64,000 bases of DNA from Hippophae tibetana (GCA_037013495.1 CM072810.1:105924898-105988897), one strand, 5' to 3'; shown: positions 1-12,680, counted from the first letter of the stretch. The notes: generated by a model from the sequence alone, not told the origin. Made by a program: numbers and translations.

Positions 1-119
1 TATATATACACAATTGGTAACCTAATTAAACATAATGTATATATGTTCTATATTATTATAATAACTCTTGTTTATATGTTTGGAGTTAAAATTGTGTATT
101 AATTTTTATTTCATCATTT

Positions 120-1260
120 TTGCATATGTTTTAGGGATCTTAGGGTGCCAAAGATTATCGATCCAAATTATCCGTTGGGGCATTTTAAAAGAAGGGATTG
201 ATCTAATATATATGATCATCCACTTAATTCATATGATAAAATAACTGTTGAATTTGATGCAACTAGTAATACATCGGGAGAAAATGGCCAACATTTGAAA
301 TATTCTATCAGTAGACTTCTCAAGTCAAGTACACCAATCAATATAAATGGTTGGAGTAAATTGGAAGAATGTGAAAAGTACAAGATATGAAAAACCATTT
401 ATATAAGTTTCTTTTGTTTTATAATTAATTACATATTATATTCTTTTTGTATTATATCTCTTTTCAAATGTGTTTTTTTATAGAATGGTTTTAAGGTCCC
501 CATAAATGGGTTAATAAGGGTTACAAAATTATAAATAAGGCATGGAAGGAATACAAAATCTCTAAATTGGTTAGAAATTATGTGTTTCTAAACCAAGTAA
601 TGAAGAATAACTATATAAAATCCCTGAAAATCACTCGTGGATAGAACCTAAGTATAGAAAGACTTCATGCATTATAAACATATGGATGAATTTCAAATCA
701 TTAGAGAAGAATATCAAAATATATAAATATAAAATACTCTTCCTAATCGTAGTGAAAGGTCGTCAATTTATGAAGTTAGACAAACAATGCTAATATTAAG
801 TTGTTAATTTATAACTATTTTTATATTTATTTTCTTCTAACTTAAGTTAATAAATTTATTTAATTTATGTTTTTAGAAAGTTAAATTGTGTATATCGGTT
901 ACTCGAGCTAAATTGTATATGGAAACAAATATTTCTAAAACAAAGAAGTCAAAACCAATGAATAAACGAGAGAAGAACAACTAAATAAGTTGGTTGTTAA
1001 TTTAAGTTGATACAAAATACTTATTTTGATTTTTTGCATATCCATGTAATAATATATGATATTCTTTATTATTTTATTATTTATAAAGAACGGTTCAAAA
1101 ACAAATAAAAATATTGGTGAATTAATTGAACAATCATTAAAAGATATCATATATTATGTATTTAGACTCAATCATATTGGTCGTATTATGGCTCACGTTG
1201 ATATCCATACTTTATTCATGTGGATGCTGCAGGCTAGGGTTATGAAATTGGAACAGTGAT
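120..1260 (+). pseudogene. Relic of a CACTA (En/Spm) Transposase_24-type ORF
   Basis: Broken plus-strand reading frames resemble the plant transposase family found beside TNP2 in CACTA transposons. Around 239-390 the translation starts KITVEFDAT and continues with SGENGQHLK, matching the family pattern of a KI-x-VEF start followed by a GENxxxL segment. Around 740-790 a segment reads as LPNRSERSSIYEVRQ, like the family's H-x-x-G-R-x-x-Y-E-V-R block, and near 1160-1200 there is a degenerate GR-containing block. Stops and frame changes separate the blocks, so no product is expected. No terminal inverted repeats or complete element ends were found, and the window edge may cut the relic. The family assignment rests on motif order only. 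Confidence 0.45.
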
Positions 1261-3085
1261 TGGTGTCTATAATTGCTGGTTGAGTAAAGATATATAGATA
1301 AAAGATGTAAAGGATACGAGATCCAACTAAAGTAGGGACTTTTGAGAATTAAGTTTGGCAGAGAGTGCATGTTGAGTAGCTTTTGGAGTCGCTGATGGTC
1401 TAATATTTTCTTTAGGGTACAAAAGAAAAGGACCTAATGTATTGTATGTATGTAAATATACGTTATTCGATTAAGGCCCTACAATTTTCAGTGTCTTTAT
1501 TACCTTGCAAGTGTATGCATGGATTATTGACACATACAAAAGGAAAATGTATCAAAAGGCTGCATAACAAAAGCAGTTCCGCTAACTTGTGGTAAACGGC
1601 ATGAAGCCGACTTTAACAGTTGCCGATTTGTGATTCAAATCCTAATTACGGGTAAGTGATTGAATTTCTGTTGATGCCAATTTTGTACGCATTCACCCTG
1701 TTTTTAAAAAAATAAAAAAAAAATTATGCATAATATAATGAAAGGCTGCAAAGCAAAAAATATTGTATTTTTTTTTCATTCTAAGTACGAGTATTCATGT
1801 GCCCTATATTAGTTAAAAAAAAAATAGATTTTGAAGTGTCACATTTCTTTAGAATTTTACATGCATAATAGGGGTTTTGTAGTTGCCATTTTAAAAATAT
1901 TTATGTAACTTTCTTAAAAAAAATGCTAGATTCAAAGCTAATTTTTCGCATTCATACTTTCTAGCTGGTCCTTCTGCACCAATAATGTAAATTTGTATTA
2001 TTATGTAAGTTGTGGATGATTGTGAAAGAGATGCATGTGTGTTTGGTAATTGTCAATTTGTACTTCATTATTTGAACAGTTTTGATAATTGACTAGAATT
2101 TTTAGTTACATGAATGTTCACTTATTTTTCAAATTTTAGCTCATGTTGTTGTACTCTTTGATAATGTATTATTCTTTTATATATGGATAAAAGGAAAAGA
2201 TGAAACTATTGCTAAGCACTGAACTTTATTAGTTGATCACCGATCCTTTAACAATTTGAGGATTAGCAGAACAATTTTGTTTTTTAAAACAACACAATTA
2301 GCACATCGATTAGCAGAATAAATTGAGATATAACATGCACAATTAAGATTCATGTGTAGCTAGCTAAACCACGAATTCGTTGGCAAATAATATTCAGATA
2401 CCTTGTGGTGCAGATGATTCTATACTCATTATATGGCCAAATATTTAAAATTCCACAATGTTAGTTGCAGACGTTTGAATATTCATGCTTCTAACTAGAC
2501 ACGATATTTGAGTGTACTGTTGATTACCAATAATACTTTCAAAAAATTTAATTATTGAGAAGTTGGTCAATTATATATTTATATATAATTTCATGATAGG
2601 ATTAATAATAATAATAATAATAATAAAATATTATATTATTTTTTATACTCTTATATTTTAACTTTCTAGATTTAAAATCATTATATATTCTTTTTATGCC
2701 TTAATATTTATTAAGATTTTTTAGAGCTTCACGAATGATATATATTACAAATTTGTTATTATGTAATAATTAAAAAATAAATTTAATTGTCTATCATAAT
2801 CACCTTTATAGAAAAACATTTATTTTTAACTTCCTTATACAACACATGTATATATTATTTGAAAGAGTCTTACAAAGATGTCTACAATTAACGGGTGGTT
2901 CAAAGTTTTCAATAAGATACTATTGCTTGTCTATTTATACAATAAAGTTGACAAACTTGACTCACTAACCAAGTTTCACTAAATAAGTATTAAAGTTTCA
3001 TTAAATAAATAAATATTAAAATGAGGGTTTACATTGAACATAGATACAACTAAGTATATAACTAATATATACGGATTGAGTACAG
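1261..3085. other. AT-rich intergenic DNA
   Basis: No coding frame, RNA gene or transposon terminus could be supported here. A short AAT microsatellite lies at about 2604-2625. Confidence 0.6.
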
Positions 3086-3345
3086 ACTTGTCTAGACAAC
3101 CTATTCAGGCTAAAGATGAGCTTGTCTGGACCATCTATTCAAGCAGAATATAAGCTGGTACTGGTACTGGTTCTTCGAGTTAAAGACCAGCTGGTCTTGG
3201 ACTAGCTACTCGAGCTGAAGACAGCATATCTTGGATTGATTCTTCGAGATGAAGATGAATTGGTCTTAGAGTGGCTATTCGAGCTAAAAACGGGCTTGTC
3301 TGAATGAGCTATTCAAGCTGAATATAGGCTAGACTAGCTCTTTGG
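3086..3345. repeat. Minisatellite, about 35-bp period, seven degenerate units
   Basis: The motif CTAYTCRAGCT or a close variant recurs near 3101, 3135, 3170, 3206, 3239, 3275 and 3309, so the spacing is 33-36 bp. The DNA between anchors is also repeated, with variants of GAAGA and GGTCTTGGA, but individual units have diverged strongly. No long open frame crosses the array on the plus strand. It is less AT-rich than its surroundings. Confidence 0.75.
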
Positions 3346-4369
3346 GCCTTTAACTAGAGAAAGTCACTGTTATCCTAGGACTCGAGATATGCTTTACTAA
3401 ACATATATATATATATCTTTTCTGCATATTCAGAAATGCTTTATATATTTTTTATAACATAAAAAAGTATTTTTTTAAGATGTTAAAAATAAAATTAATT
3501 GAATAATTGAGCATAAATTTTTTGAAAACTTAGACGTATTAAAAATAAAGAGAGATTTTTTTATCACTATTATTTTCAATATATAATAGTTAATTCAAAA
3601 AAATTATTTGTTGTTTTTAAATGAAATTGATGTGTTACTTTAAATAATGGCAAGAAGTACAGAATAAAGAATGTATTTATTGACTTTCACATCTCATATC
3701 TATATTAATTGATCTATCGAAACACAGAAAATTAATTTCCTGATCAATCAGTAATTCATCTAGTGTTTTTTTTTTATTAAAATAATTGCTCAAGTTAATT
3801 TTTTTTAAACTTTCTGTTGAAAGAGCGTGTTGTGTCACTTATATAAGTTATATAAGTTGGAGAAAAATGATAAAGTGATAAAAAACATTAATATATAATA
3901 ATTTTATGTATATTTAATAATTATATATATTTATATCTACTTCTTTTAATATTATTTTACGTAAATCTATCTTTTTAAAATAATGGGTGTATTTTATTTT
4001 TTTTGATAATTTCTTGTATTAAAATAAATTAACTTAAAGAAGTATACTTGAACACTCAATTACAGATCAAAATATTAAAGGAAACATTTGTAAAATATTA
4101 CTTATCTTTTGAAAATTAGAAAAACAAATTATATACAAAATTAGGGTTATATTGAGACAGTTTGAAGTGTATTTCAGCTTGAAACTTTGCAAGCAAGGTT
4201 AAAAGAAGAGGTTAATACGTCCCAAATATCACGTGGATCATGGCATGAAAACTTTGTCTATTATGGTATGAAAAGGGTGTATCGTGTTCAAAGCGTGCAC
4301 ATGTCCGCAACAACATAAATAAAATGTGTTGTGGCATAAGGAAAAAGTAAAGCTTAAACCATGCTTTCT
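3346..4369. other. AT-rich intergenic DNA
   Basis: Nothing recognisable was found; 4150-4369 may be the most decayed upstream part of the LTR described next. Confidence 0.5.
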
Positions 4370-5800
4370 TAGTTTTTATTTTATTTCTTTTAATAGTTTA
4401 CATTTTTTTTATAATAGTTTTTAGATTCAAATTAAAAAAAATATCACTACTATGAGTTTTTCTAGAAACAACTTTAAGGATTTTATTGAAGTTTATTTGA
4501 AATTTATTCATTTCAAAATATTTCTAAGTATTATTTTTACATGTTATATATTTAATTTATTAATTATTTATTAAACTATGCGTTGGGTTATAAGTAGCAT
4601 AAGATATTAGTAATATTGTTACGCTTGTAAAATATTAAAATAAGTAAACATTTTTATAAAATGAATTAAGTTTTATATCTTCATCAAGATTTAGATGAAG
4701 TTTGTAAAAAAAAATATATTGACAAAATGTTTTTCATAATAAACAAGAGTAAAATTTAAGATTTAAATTATTTGAATATGATTTAAAATCATTCAAAGAT
4801 TTTTACAAGAATTATTATTGAAGATATATTAACAATATATTATTTATAATAGTTTTAAAATCTAAAAGTTAGTCCTAGATATTTCAATCATAAAGTTAAC
4901 TTTGACACCTTGATAAGAGTTTGAATTGTAGATCCGACCAAAAGTGATAATTAAATGGTTTATTAATTTCTTAAAAAATGAGCATAATTTATTTGGAGTT
5001 TAAATTGTCGGTTTGATTGAAGGTGTCAAGTTAAAGTTTAATTAACAAATAAAATAATTCATACATATCATATATTTAGTATCATAATTAATATTGTATA
5101 AACATGATTAATTAATTAATATACCTCATAAATTATCCACTGCATGATAAATATTTATTTACTTAAATGTTTATTGAATCTATCTTTATTTGTATGTTAT
5201 TAGTTTAATAACTCAATCCAAAACAATCATGGTAGAATATTTAGGTTATTTAATTTTATTTTTAAGGTTTGTTGAATTATTTAAAAATCATATAATTCCT
5301 ATTTAGATTAACTTTTAAAATATAATTGTTATTTTTTACAAGTGATTCGTGTACTTGCAAGCTATTTTATAAATTATACAAAATTTGTATGCCTAATTTT
5401 AACACATTAAGTTTTTGGTGTCGTTGTTGAGGATAATAATAACTTAAAAACTCAATAATTTAACAATTATCAAGTTTTTGGTACCATTGTCATGGAGAGA
5501 AATAACATTTTAAAATTATTATTATTATCGAAATTTTTAAAAACAAATTGTATCGTAAATTTTGTTATTTTTATTTAAAATTTTAAAACATCTAGATTAT
5601 TAATTAATTTTGATATTTAAATTTTTTAAATTTTCTCTTAAAATAAATTATTTTAAACAATTATTTATTGTTTATTCTTAAATTTAATTTAATTTATTAA
5701 TTCTTTTATTTTTTTTCTTCTAAATTTTTTTGTAATAAATTATTTCATATATCATTTATTCTAATAATATGTGTATAATTTTTATTATTCTATTTTTTTT
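4370..5800 (+). mobile_element. Decayed Athila-type LTR plus start of internal leader
   Basis: This stretch is collinear with the downstream part of the LTR at 10329-12279. Both contain the TTCTTAGTTTT leader motif, then blocks such as TTGTTACGCTTG, then the terminal block GATTCGTGTACTTGC. Directly after the LTR, primer-binding sites complementary to tRNA-Asp appear at 5416-5433 and again near 5476-5495, both with changes from the intact site. The following 300 bp resembles the AT-rich leader of the intact element. No gag or pol remnant follows, so this is a truncated or nearly solo insertion, much older than the intact copy. Confidence 0.7.
5416..5433 (+). other. Decayed tRNA-Asp primer-binding site
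   Basis: The sequence TGGTGTCGTTGTTGAGGA differs from the intact site at 12286-12303 (TGGCGCCGTTGCCGGGGA) by C-to-T changes and one G-to-A change. That pattern fits deamination of methylated cytosines in silenced plant DNA. Confidence 0.7.
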
Positions 5801-8160
5801 TCATACGTGTACATTCACAAATGGTTTTGCTAAATTCTTCTTTGACAATTTAACATCCCTTGTTAATGCATGAGAATGAAGCCAGTCACACGAGGACAAC
5901 ACTATCTGTTCGCTTGGCCTACTTGTCATTTTCATGTCATAACTTACATTCCATATTTTGGCCCAATTAGATATAATTATTTGTGGTACAGGGAAATATA
6001 TATAATTGCATGATATAATATTATTCATATATTTAATTTTTACAGAAAGTAAATATTTATTTTTATTATAATATAAATAAATAAATATTTTTTAATTTTA
6101 TAAAAAAAATATTTTTATTGAGTTGAATAATTGAGTTATTTTTTATAATTTTTTTGCGTTATTAATTTGTCCCCTTAGATGTGATTTTTTGTTTTTGATT
6201 TTTACTTGTGGGACTACACTTTGATGGTTATATTAGGATCCACGATTCATATTTTTTTAAAAGGATAAATAAAAAATACCAATAGATTTTTCATGCATTT
6301 TGATATATATATATATAACTCTTACTTTTTCCCATTGAATTACCATTTGATCTAATTACCTCAAGTTCCAACGTTTCATGGGTAATACCTCACCTAAAAT
6401 TTATATAAGGTCTTATATATAAGTGTATTTCGTAAATTTTATAAGTGTAATTATTGCTGGTAATTTTGTCATATGTTTAAGTTTTCCTATAAAGACTAAT
6501 ATATTTAAGAAATTTTGACGTTATATATATATTAAGTGTTTGTTAATTACTATTGCACCATATAGTCTATTTTTATTTTTTAAATAAAAAACTTATAAGT
6601 TTTTATTTTTAATAAACAAATAAAATGACTGTATGTGTGGTGTATTGGTATATGAGTGTATAATTATTATTTAAAATAAAATAAATAAATAAACAAATGT
6701 ACATATGTATAACTGTATTAAAAAAAAACATGCATGTGTAAACAAGTTACACATGTTACTAGCAGCAGCAACAACAACAACAACAAAAAAATAGTATTTT
6801 TGTTTGGACAATTATATGCCACTCAGTTGTCAAAATTAATAATGCCTGTTGTTACATACACAAAGTAATTTATTTAAATTTTAAATTATAATGCCTGAAT
6901 TTTTTTTTGACATTATATGCCTCAATTTATTGTTTTCATTATCATTACTATATATAAAAGCCATATATATGAGCGTTAATTATTCTTTCATTTTAAATTT
7001 ATTAAAATATTCTAATATTTTTTTGTTTTGTATTTTTTTAAAAATAGTCCTAAGTTTTTTAGTAAACTAATGCACTCTCTTAATAGTATTTTTTCAAATT
7101 TACTATGTATTCTTTCTATTGCTAATGCCGCCCTCTTTCATTCATTTTGTTGTTGTTGTGCAAGCTTTCGCTACGCACCACGACACCAGCAAAATACAGA
7201 CGATGAAGCCAAACTAATGCTAAATAATACTAAATAAGTGATAACATCCCTATGGATTTTATTAGTTAGTAATGGTTAAACTACCTTATTCTAATAAGTG
7301 AGCAATTACACTACCTTGTCGAAAATTAAAGTGCTAACGAGTAAGAAAAATTCCCCTTAGTATAGATATGTTAAGACATAAAACTTGATAAATCAAACCA
7401 CTAATTGAAATTGAGTCAAACTAACTGATTTTTTTTATTTTATATGTTTAAATACATTTACTTTGATTTTATAAATATAAAAATAGAATTATATCGAGTT
7501 GATTAAGATTTTAAGTTTATGAATTGATACTTAAATAAATCAACTTATATGTTGTTAATACATATATTGTATGTAATGGTAAGCATCGGATCGAAACTAC
7601 ATATTTTTTTACCAATTTGAATCAAAACAGATTCAACGTAGCTTTGAAATATTTTAATTTGAATATGATTCGATGATATAATTAATCGAATCAATTTGAA
7701 TCCAAACAAATCAAATTTTTCAAATTAGATAAGATTGAGTTAATGTTAAAATTAATTTATGAATTATTGTCATATATAAAATACGATATATACATTATTT
7801 AAAATTTATATTTATTTTTTAAATTAAAATAACAATTTATTATAATTGTAGTATGTATAATATTTAAATATAATATATTATAAAATAAAAATATGTTTTT
7901 ATTTATAATTTTAATAGTAGTATGGTCTACATTGGATTGCATTTGATTACAAAATCTTTTAATTTGAATCTGTATGAATTGTATACTTTTTAAGCCAAAG
8001 CATATCAAACAATAAATTTTTTTAATCCAATTTGATCCAAATCTAACTTATCATGTCAAATTTCTTAATTTAGGTAGATTGATAGGATTATTTGTTTATT
8101 TATATTTATATCTTAATTTTATATATTTATAATATTTAAGTCTTATTGTACTTAGTGTTT
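5801..8160. other. AT-rich intergenic DNA
   Basis: No gene was identified. An AGC/AAC-type trinucleotide run lies at about 6761-6786. The segment 7600-8040 is rich in GAATC/GATTC and AAATC words in both orientations but has no clear terminal repeats. Confidence 0.5.
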
Positions 8161-8494
8161 TATCTTTCTTTGTGTAAGGTTAATTATTACAAATCAGTAA
8201 TGCATACACATACATAGTTAGGAACACTTTGATTAAAAACATGTCTTCACACACCCTTTGGGTGATAGGTTGAGAGTAGTGGATTTTGGTTCACTTTGGG
8301 TACAAATATTTGTGAAATTTACTCGATCTTTTTAGAAATATTTTTTTTTATACCTCACTACCCGCTTGCAACTAATATTTCCACTACCCTAGCCACCACC
8401 TTTAACGAGGTGGCCGTTTGATTTCTATAAATACCTTGCACTTCTCTCTTTTCTTTACCCATTGATTTTAGTACTGAAACTCAGAAAACATTGC
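8161..8494 (+). mobile_element. Partial Y-family LTR with TATA box
   Basis: The segment is collinear with the plus-strand LTR copies at about 35130-35748 and 38340-38690. All three share the TGTGTAAGGTT start block, a central TTGGTTCA block and a TATA-like box; here TATAAATA is at 8426-8433. It ends near 8494, where an inverted partner of the same family begins, so the two lie tail-to-tail. It is probably a fragment of a copia LTR, because the copy at 38.3 kb is followed by a primer-binding site and gag. Confidence 0.6.
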
Positions 8495-10328
8495 ACGAAT
8501 GTAAACCACCAATTGATACACGACTTACAGCCACACAAGATCCTTATATAAGAAAAAGTTGCACAAGGACAACTATCAACTGACACATGGCTCACATACA
8601 ACCCACACACAAACACCATCTCTAGTACTCATCACTCACAAGCATAGTTTTACTTATACAGTCACGAATCACTATTATCAAATAATACTCGAGGTATTAG
8701 TGATCCAAAAATAGAAAAAAATGAGATGTTAATTTGATAGAGCTCTACTACATTTTATGGATAGAAAATAAGAAGAAATAGGGGTATTTATAGAGCCTCA
8801 AACAACCATTTCGCTAGCCATCTCACAAAAGGTGGTGGCGAGGTGCTAAAAATAAAAATTTTTGTTTCCAAAAATTGTCGAGTAATTTTTATAATTACCC
8901 GTACCCAAAATGAACCAAAAATATGAGAAAAAATGCCAAGTCGCTCGTCGAAAACCAACACTCCATCTAACATGCATAGTACAAAAACCAATCCCATGGT
9001 GTGTGAAACATGCTCGCATATAAAGTGTACTTAACTATGTGCGTACATGAATTTCTGATCTGTAGTAACCAACCTTACACAAATGAAGATAGATATACTA
9101 AGTAAAATAAAAAGAATCTATGTTTTACACATAGGAATCCAACAACGACATAGAAGCCTACATGATTTACAATACCGTTGTTAAAATTTATTTAAAATTG
9201 TAATCTTGCGTAATTTAGTCATCTCTTTTTTAGAACTTCATGCAATGAATGAATTATCTAGGAAATATATATAGGATGTTCATGATTTAGGTTGATTAAT
9301 GATTGTCTCCTAAATCAATTACAAAGTCAAAACATGTGCATTATGAAGTAGTCTTGTGTTAGTTGCATAGATTTTCCAAGCTAAGGTTAAGAATTCAAGG
9401 ATAATTCTAATATTAATTCATGATATAATTAATTAGATTATACGCTAGTGGTGAGAATAGTCCCATAATCTCATTTTTTTCTTAATCTATGCACTCATAT
9501 ATTTTATTAATTATTTTATGTTTTATTTTTATCTAAAAACAATTTTCAAAACCACCTTTACTAATTTACTAACAAGCTATAAATAATGGTTGTTATTGTA
9601 GCAATCCTTATGGTTTTGACAACATTTATTCTTAATTTACTTATCATTTGTACAATTTTATCATGTATATTTGCATGTTCTTAAGTGTATATGTATTTCT
9701 TTCCATCTATAATACCTAAAGGACCAATTAATGGCACAATTTTTCCTACTTGAGATTCATTTGGTTTGAGGTAATGCATGGCACCAACTTGAGTAAAAAA
9801 AACTAAGAATATGAGTCCAAAAGCTAAGAACTTGAATTTCTAGAATTAGTATCACTAGTAGCAACTATACCAAATGGAGAGGAGCTGAAGTTCTTTCCAT
9901 ATAAGACATGACATAAGAAGAAGCAAGTGGCTATTGTATGGCAAGGTTTATCACATATTTGAAAAACTAGTCTCTTAGTGGGATATTTCTTCAAATTCGT
10001 GGAACTATTTGATCATGATTGACCATCTAAGCTAGAAACATTAGTAGAGATAGTCTATTGCTTTTGAAACTTGTGGAAATTCTAGTGAGGCATATTAGAT
10101 GAGTTATTGTAGCTATTATTTGGTTTTTAAGTATCACTTGGCTTGTGTCATATTGAATGAAGTGACAAAGGTCAAATATCTTGGACCAAGACCATTATGA
10201 ATATAAAATACCAATTCAAGCTCATATATTATTTCTCACTAGCTGTTGCAATACGATCATAATGGACTTTGTCATTTACAAAACCTTGAAGTCTATAAGG
10301 TATTTTGAAGCTCAATCGATGTTCTCAC
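8495..10328 (-). mobile_element. X1 copia relic, distal part (Y-LTR, protease and gag remnants), minus strand
   Basis: Read on the minus strand, this continues the X1 relic that begins at 24895 and is interrupted by the Athila-type element. It is collinear with the plus-strand copy at about 33990-35748: gag remnant (10328 down to about 9880), a degenerate zinc-knuckle region, a retropepsin-like remnant, non-coding DNA, then the Y-type LTR down to 8495. The gag remnant has stops and frameshifts. The last five bases, CTCAC at 10324-10328, are the left target-site duplication of the Athila-type insertion. Confidence 0.7.
10324..10328. repeat. Target-site duplication, left copy
   Basis: CTCAC lies directly before the 5-prime LTR. 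The same five bases follow the 3-prime LTR at 23686-23690. Five bases is the usual duplication length for Ty3/gypsy integration. Confidence 0.95.
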
Positions 10329-12279
10329 TGATGAGTGCTCAAAAAGCACTAAAATAACTATGATTTTATATACATTAATTGATTAAAAATACATATATTT
10401 ATATGTTTTATCATATATTTATATAAATTTGTCTTTTTCGGAATCACGGGTATTTTTATTGTTTTTCAGGTATTTTGGCTTAAAAACGCAATGTAAAGAC
10501 TCAAAGAGGAATACTTTAAGCAATACATCACAAATATATTAATAAATAAGTGGGAAAAGGTTAACAAACATGGAAAAATTGGACAAAATGGGTCGAAAAG
10601 GTCAAAAATGTCAAAAAGACGGAAATACTCGCGCGCCGCAGCGCGCCCCAGCGCGCGGGCACTGTTCACGCGCGCCGAGTTGCGCGCAGCGACAGCCCCA
10701 GCGCGCGCGCAGCGCCCAGCAGCAGCCCCTCCGCGCGCCCAACGCGTTTTCGCCCCATTTTTCACGTGCAGCCGCCCCTGTGACGTCATTAATGACATCA
10801 GTAATTCCAATACGCGTTTTTACATTTTTTAATATTTTTTTACTCATTTTTTCTCTCCATCCTCACCTATAAATACCCCCCTTCCCTTCACTTCAAATGA
10901 CACCTTCAAAACACACTTCTCTCTTCTTTCTTTCTCTCATTTCTTAGTTTTTGAGTTTTTCTTAGTTTCTTTCTTAGTTTCTAAGCTTTTCTTAGTTTCC
11001 TTCTTAGTTTTTAGTTCAATTCTCTTAGTTTTAGTGTTCTTCTCTTTTTGAGAGGAACTTGTAATGTTTTTGTAATAATTTAGTTTTTGATTCAATAAAT
11101 GGGAGTGCAAATTCCGCTTGGAGGTTTTCTAGCAACGAGAATAGTGTCGAAGTTCTGTAAGGATTTTATTTTCTTTACAGTTATTTTTATGCTTTATTCT
11201 TACATGTTGTATTTAATTTGTCTGTGATTAAATTTAACTCTGCTAGCTGTTTATAAACATGATATAATAATAACGTTGTTATGCTTGCGAAATATTAAAT
11301 AGGTGAAAATTTCTAAAATGAATTGATTTTGTTTTTATTCAAGATTTTATATTAAGAATGTTAGAGAGAAATATATTATTTTTCATTACAAATTTAAAAC
11401 TGAAAATTAGATTTTAAGGTTTAGTTATCCGGTCTAATTTAGAGTAGTGCTCTTTTATTTGTTGGTACAATCGTCCGGTAGTTAGAGTGAAACTCTATTT
11501 CAAAAGTTTTTATAAGAATTATTATATGAAAATATATTGACAACATGTTTTCAATAGTGGTTTTAAAACTTGAAAGTTAGTACTCGGATAATTAAATTCT
11601 TATGTTTAATTTGGACACCTTGAATAATATTTAAACTGTCTAACCCCACCAAAGGTGGCATTTAAATGGTTCATTTTCAATCTCTTGGAAAAAGGAATTA
11701 ATTTAATTAAGCATATTAGTTATCAACCCCACCCATAGGTGTTAATTGATTTGTTTAGTTAACAAAGAATATCTAACCCCACCAAAGATGGTATTTATAT
11801 AAAAAAGAGAGAATCAATAAAATATCAATTTATATCTTTAATAACCTAGATAATATGAGCAAGTATAATTAATTTAGTTATTATATCCATAAATACTCCG
11901 CTAATATAAATGATAAAAATTTGCATGAATATTTATTGAATCTGTATATATGTTTATTTTTAGATAATTATTTATTGAATTTGTATCTATGTTTATTTTT
12001 ATGTTATTAGATTATATTTAATTAATCTGTATATATGTTTATTTTATGTTATTAGATTAGGAACACAAAAACCAAACTATCGTGACAGGATGTTTAGGAT
12101 TTAATTTCGTTTTTAAAAGTTTGAATAATAAATTAAAAACCACATACATTCCTTCCTTAGATCGACCTTGGGAGTATACTTATCATTTTCTTCGAAATGA
12201 TTCGTGTACTTGCGAGAGTTTTATAAATATTAAAATCAAAGTATTGGCAAGAATCGGTGATGCCGGTTTTCGCTAATCA
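10329..12279 (+). repeat. 5-prime LTR of the Athila-type element
   Basis: It is 1951 bp against 1897 bp for the right LTR. The excess is mainly a GC-rich block at about 10629-10745 in U3, balanced partly by shorter insertions in the right LTR. The right LTR ends CGCTCATCA, whereas this one ends CGCTAATCA, so the terminal inverted repeat has one mismatch. A TATA box at 10868-10875 is followed by a pyrimidine-rich stretch in which TTCTTAGTTT recurs several times, and AATAAA occurs at 11094-11099. Confidence 0.95.
10868..10875 (+). promoter_or_regulatory. LTR TATA box
   Basis: TATAAATA lies about 540 bp into the LTR and is preserved in the right LTR at 22274-22281. Transcription would start shortly downstream, just before the pyrimidine-rich TTCTTAGTTT repeats. 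The start site itself is inferred. Confidence 0.7.
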
Positions 12280-12285
12280 AGTTTT

Positions 12286-12303
12286 TGGCGCCGTTGCCGG
12301 GGA
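12286..12303 (+). other. Primer-binding site complementary to tRNA-Asp
   Basis: TGGCGCCGTTGCCGGGGA begins six bases after the LTR end and is complementary to the 3-prime end of plant tRNA-Asp, the usual primer of Athila-type elements. Minus-strand DNA synthesis would start here. Confidence 0.9.
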
Positions 12304-12409
12304 AGGAATAACGTTTTTAAATTATTTATCAAAATTTTAAAAACATTTTTGTGCTGTAAATAATTGTGATATTTTAATTTCAAAATTCATAAGAAATAAA
12401 AATAAATAG

Positions 12410-12680
12410 TAAAAAAAAAATTAAAATTTCAAAATAAATTTTAAGTTAAATAATAGAGCGTGAATAGTAAAATAAAATTACTGTTCATGAATAGTAAAAA
12501 AAAATTTTAATTTTCAAAATAAATTTTAAGTTAAATAATAGAGCGTGAATAGTAAAATAAAATTACCGTTCATGAATAGTAAAAAAAAATTTAAAATTTC
12601 AAAATAAATTTTAAGTTAATAAGAAATAATAGAGCGTGAATAGTAAAATAAAATTACCGTTCATGAATAGTAAAAAAAAA
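12410..12680 (+). repeat. Leader tandem repeat, three units of 85-91 bp
   Basis: The marker GAGCGTGAATAG recurs at 12456, 12541 and 12632. Each unit also contains TTCAAAATAAATTTTAAGTT and two GAATAGTAAAA words separated by an ATTACCGTTC-type stretch. The third unit has a short insertion. It lies between the primer-binding site and gag1 in the non-coding RNA leader. Confidence 0.85.

Noticed and set aside
6761..6786. AGC/AAC trinucleotide run as coding polyglutamine
   Set aside because: No open frame extends around it and the flanks are AT-rich non-coding DNA.
7028..7237. 69-codon open frame
   Set aside because: No conserved motif, start context or neighbouring exon supports it, and frames of this length occur by chance in the window.
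10466..10872. Overlapping 74-114-codon open frames on both strands in the left LTR
   Set aside because: They are produced by the GC-rich U3 block, which has few stop codons; the right LTR lacks most of the block, and the products are low-complexity Ala/Arg repeats.
12410..12680. CRISPR-like array
   Set aside because: The repeats are direct neighbours without unique spacers and lie in the leader of a plant retrotransposon.
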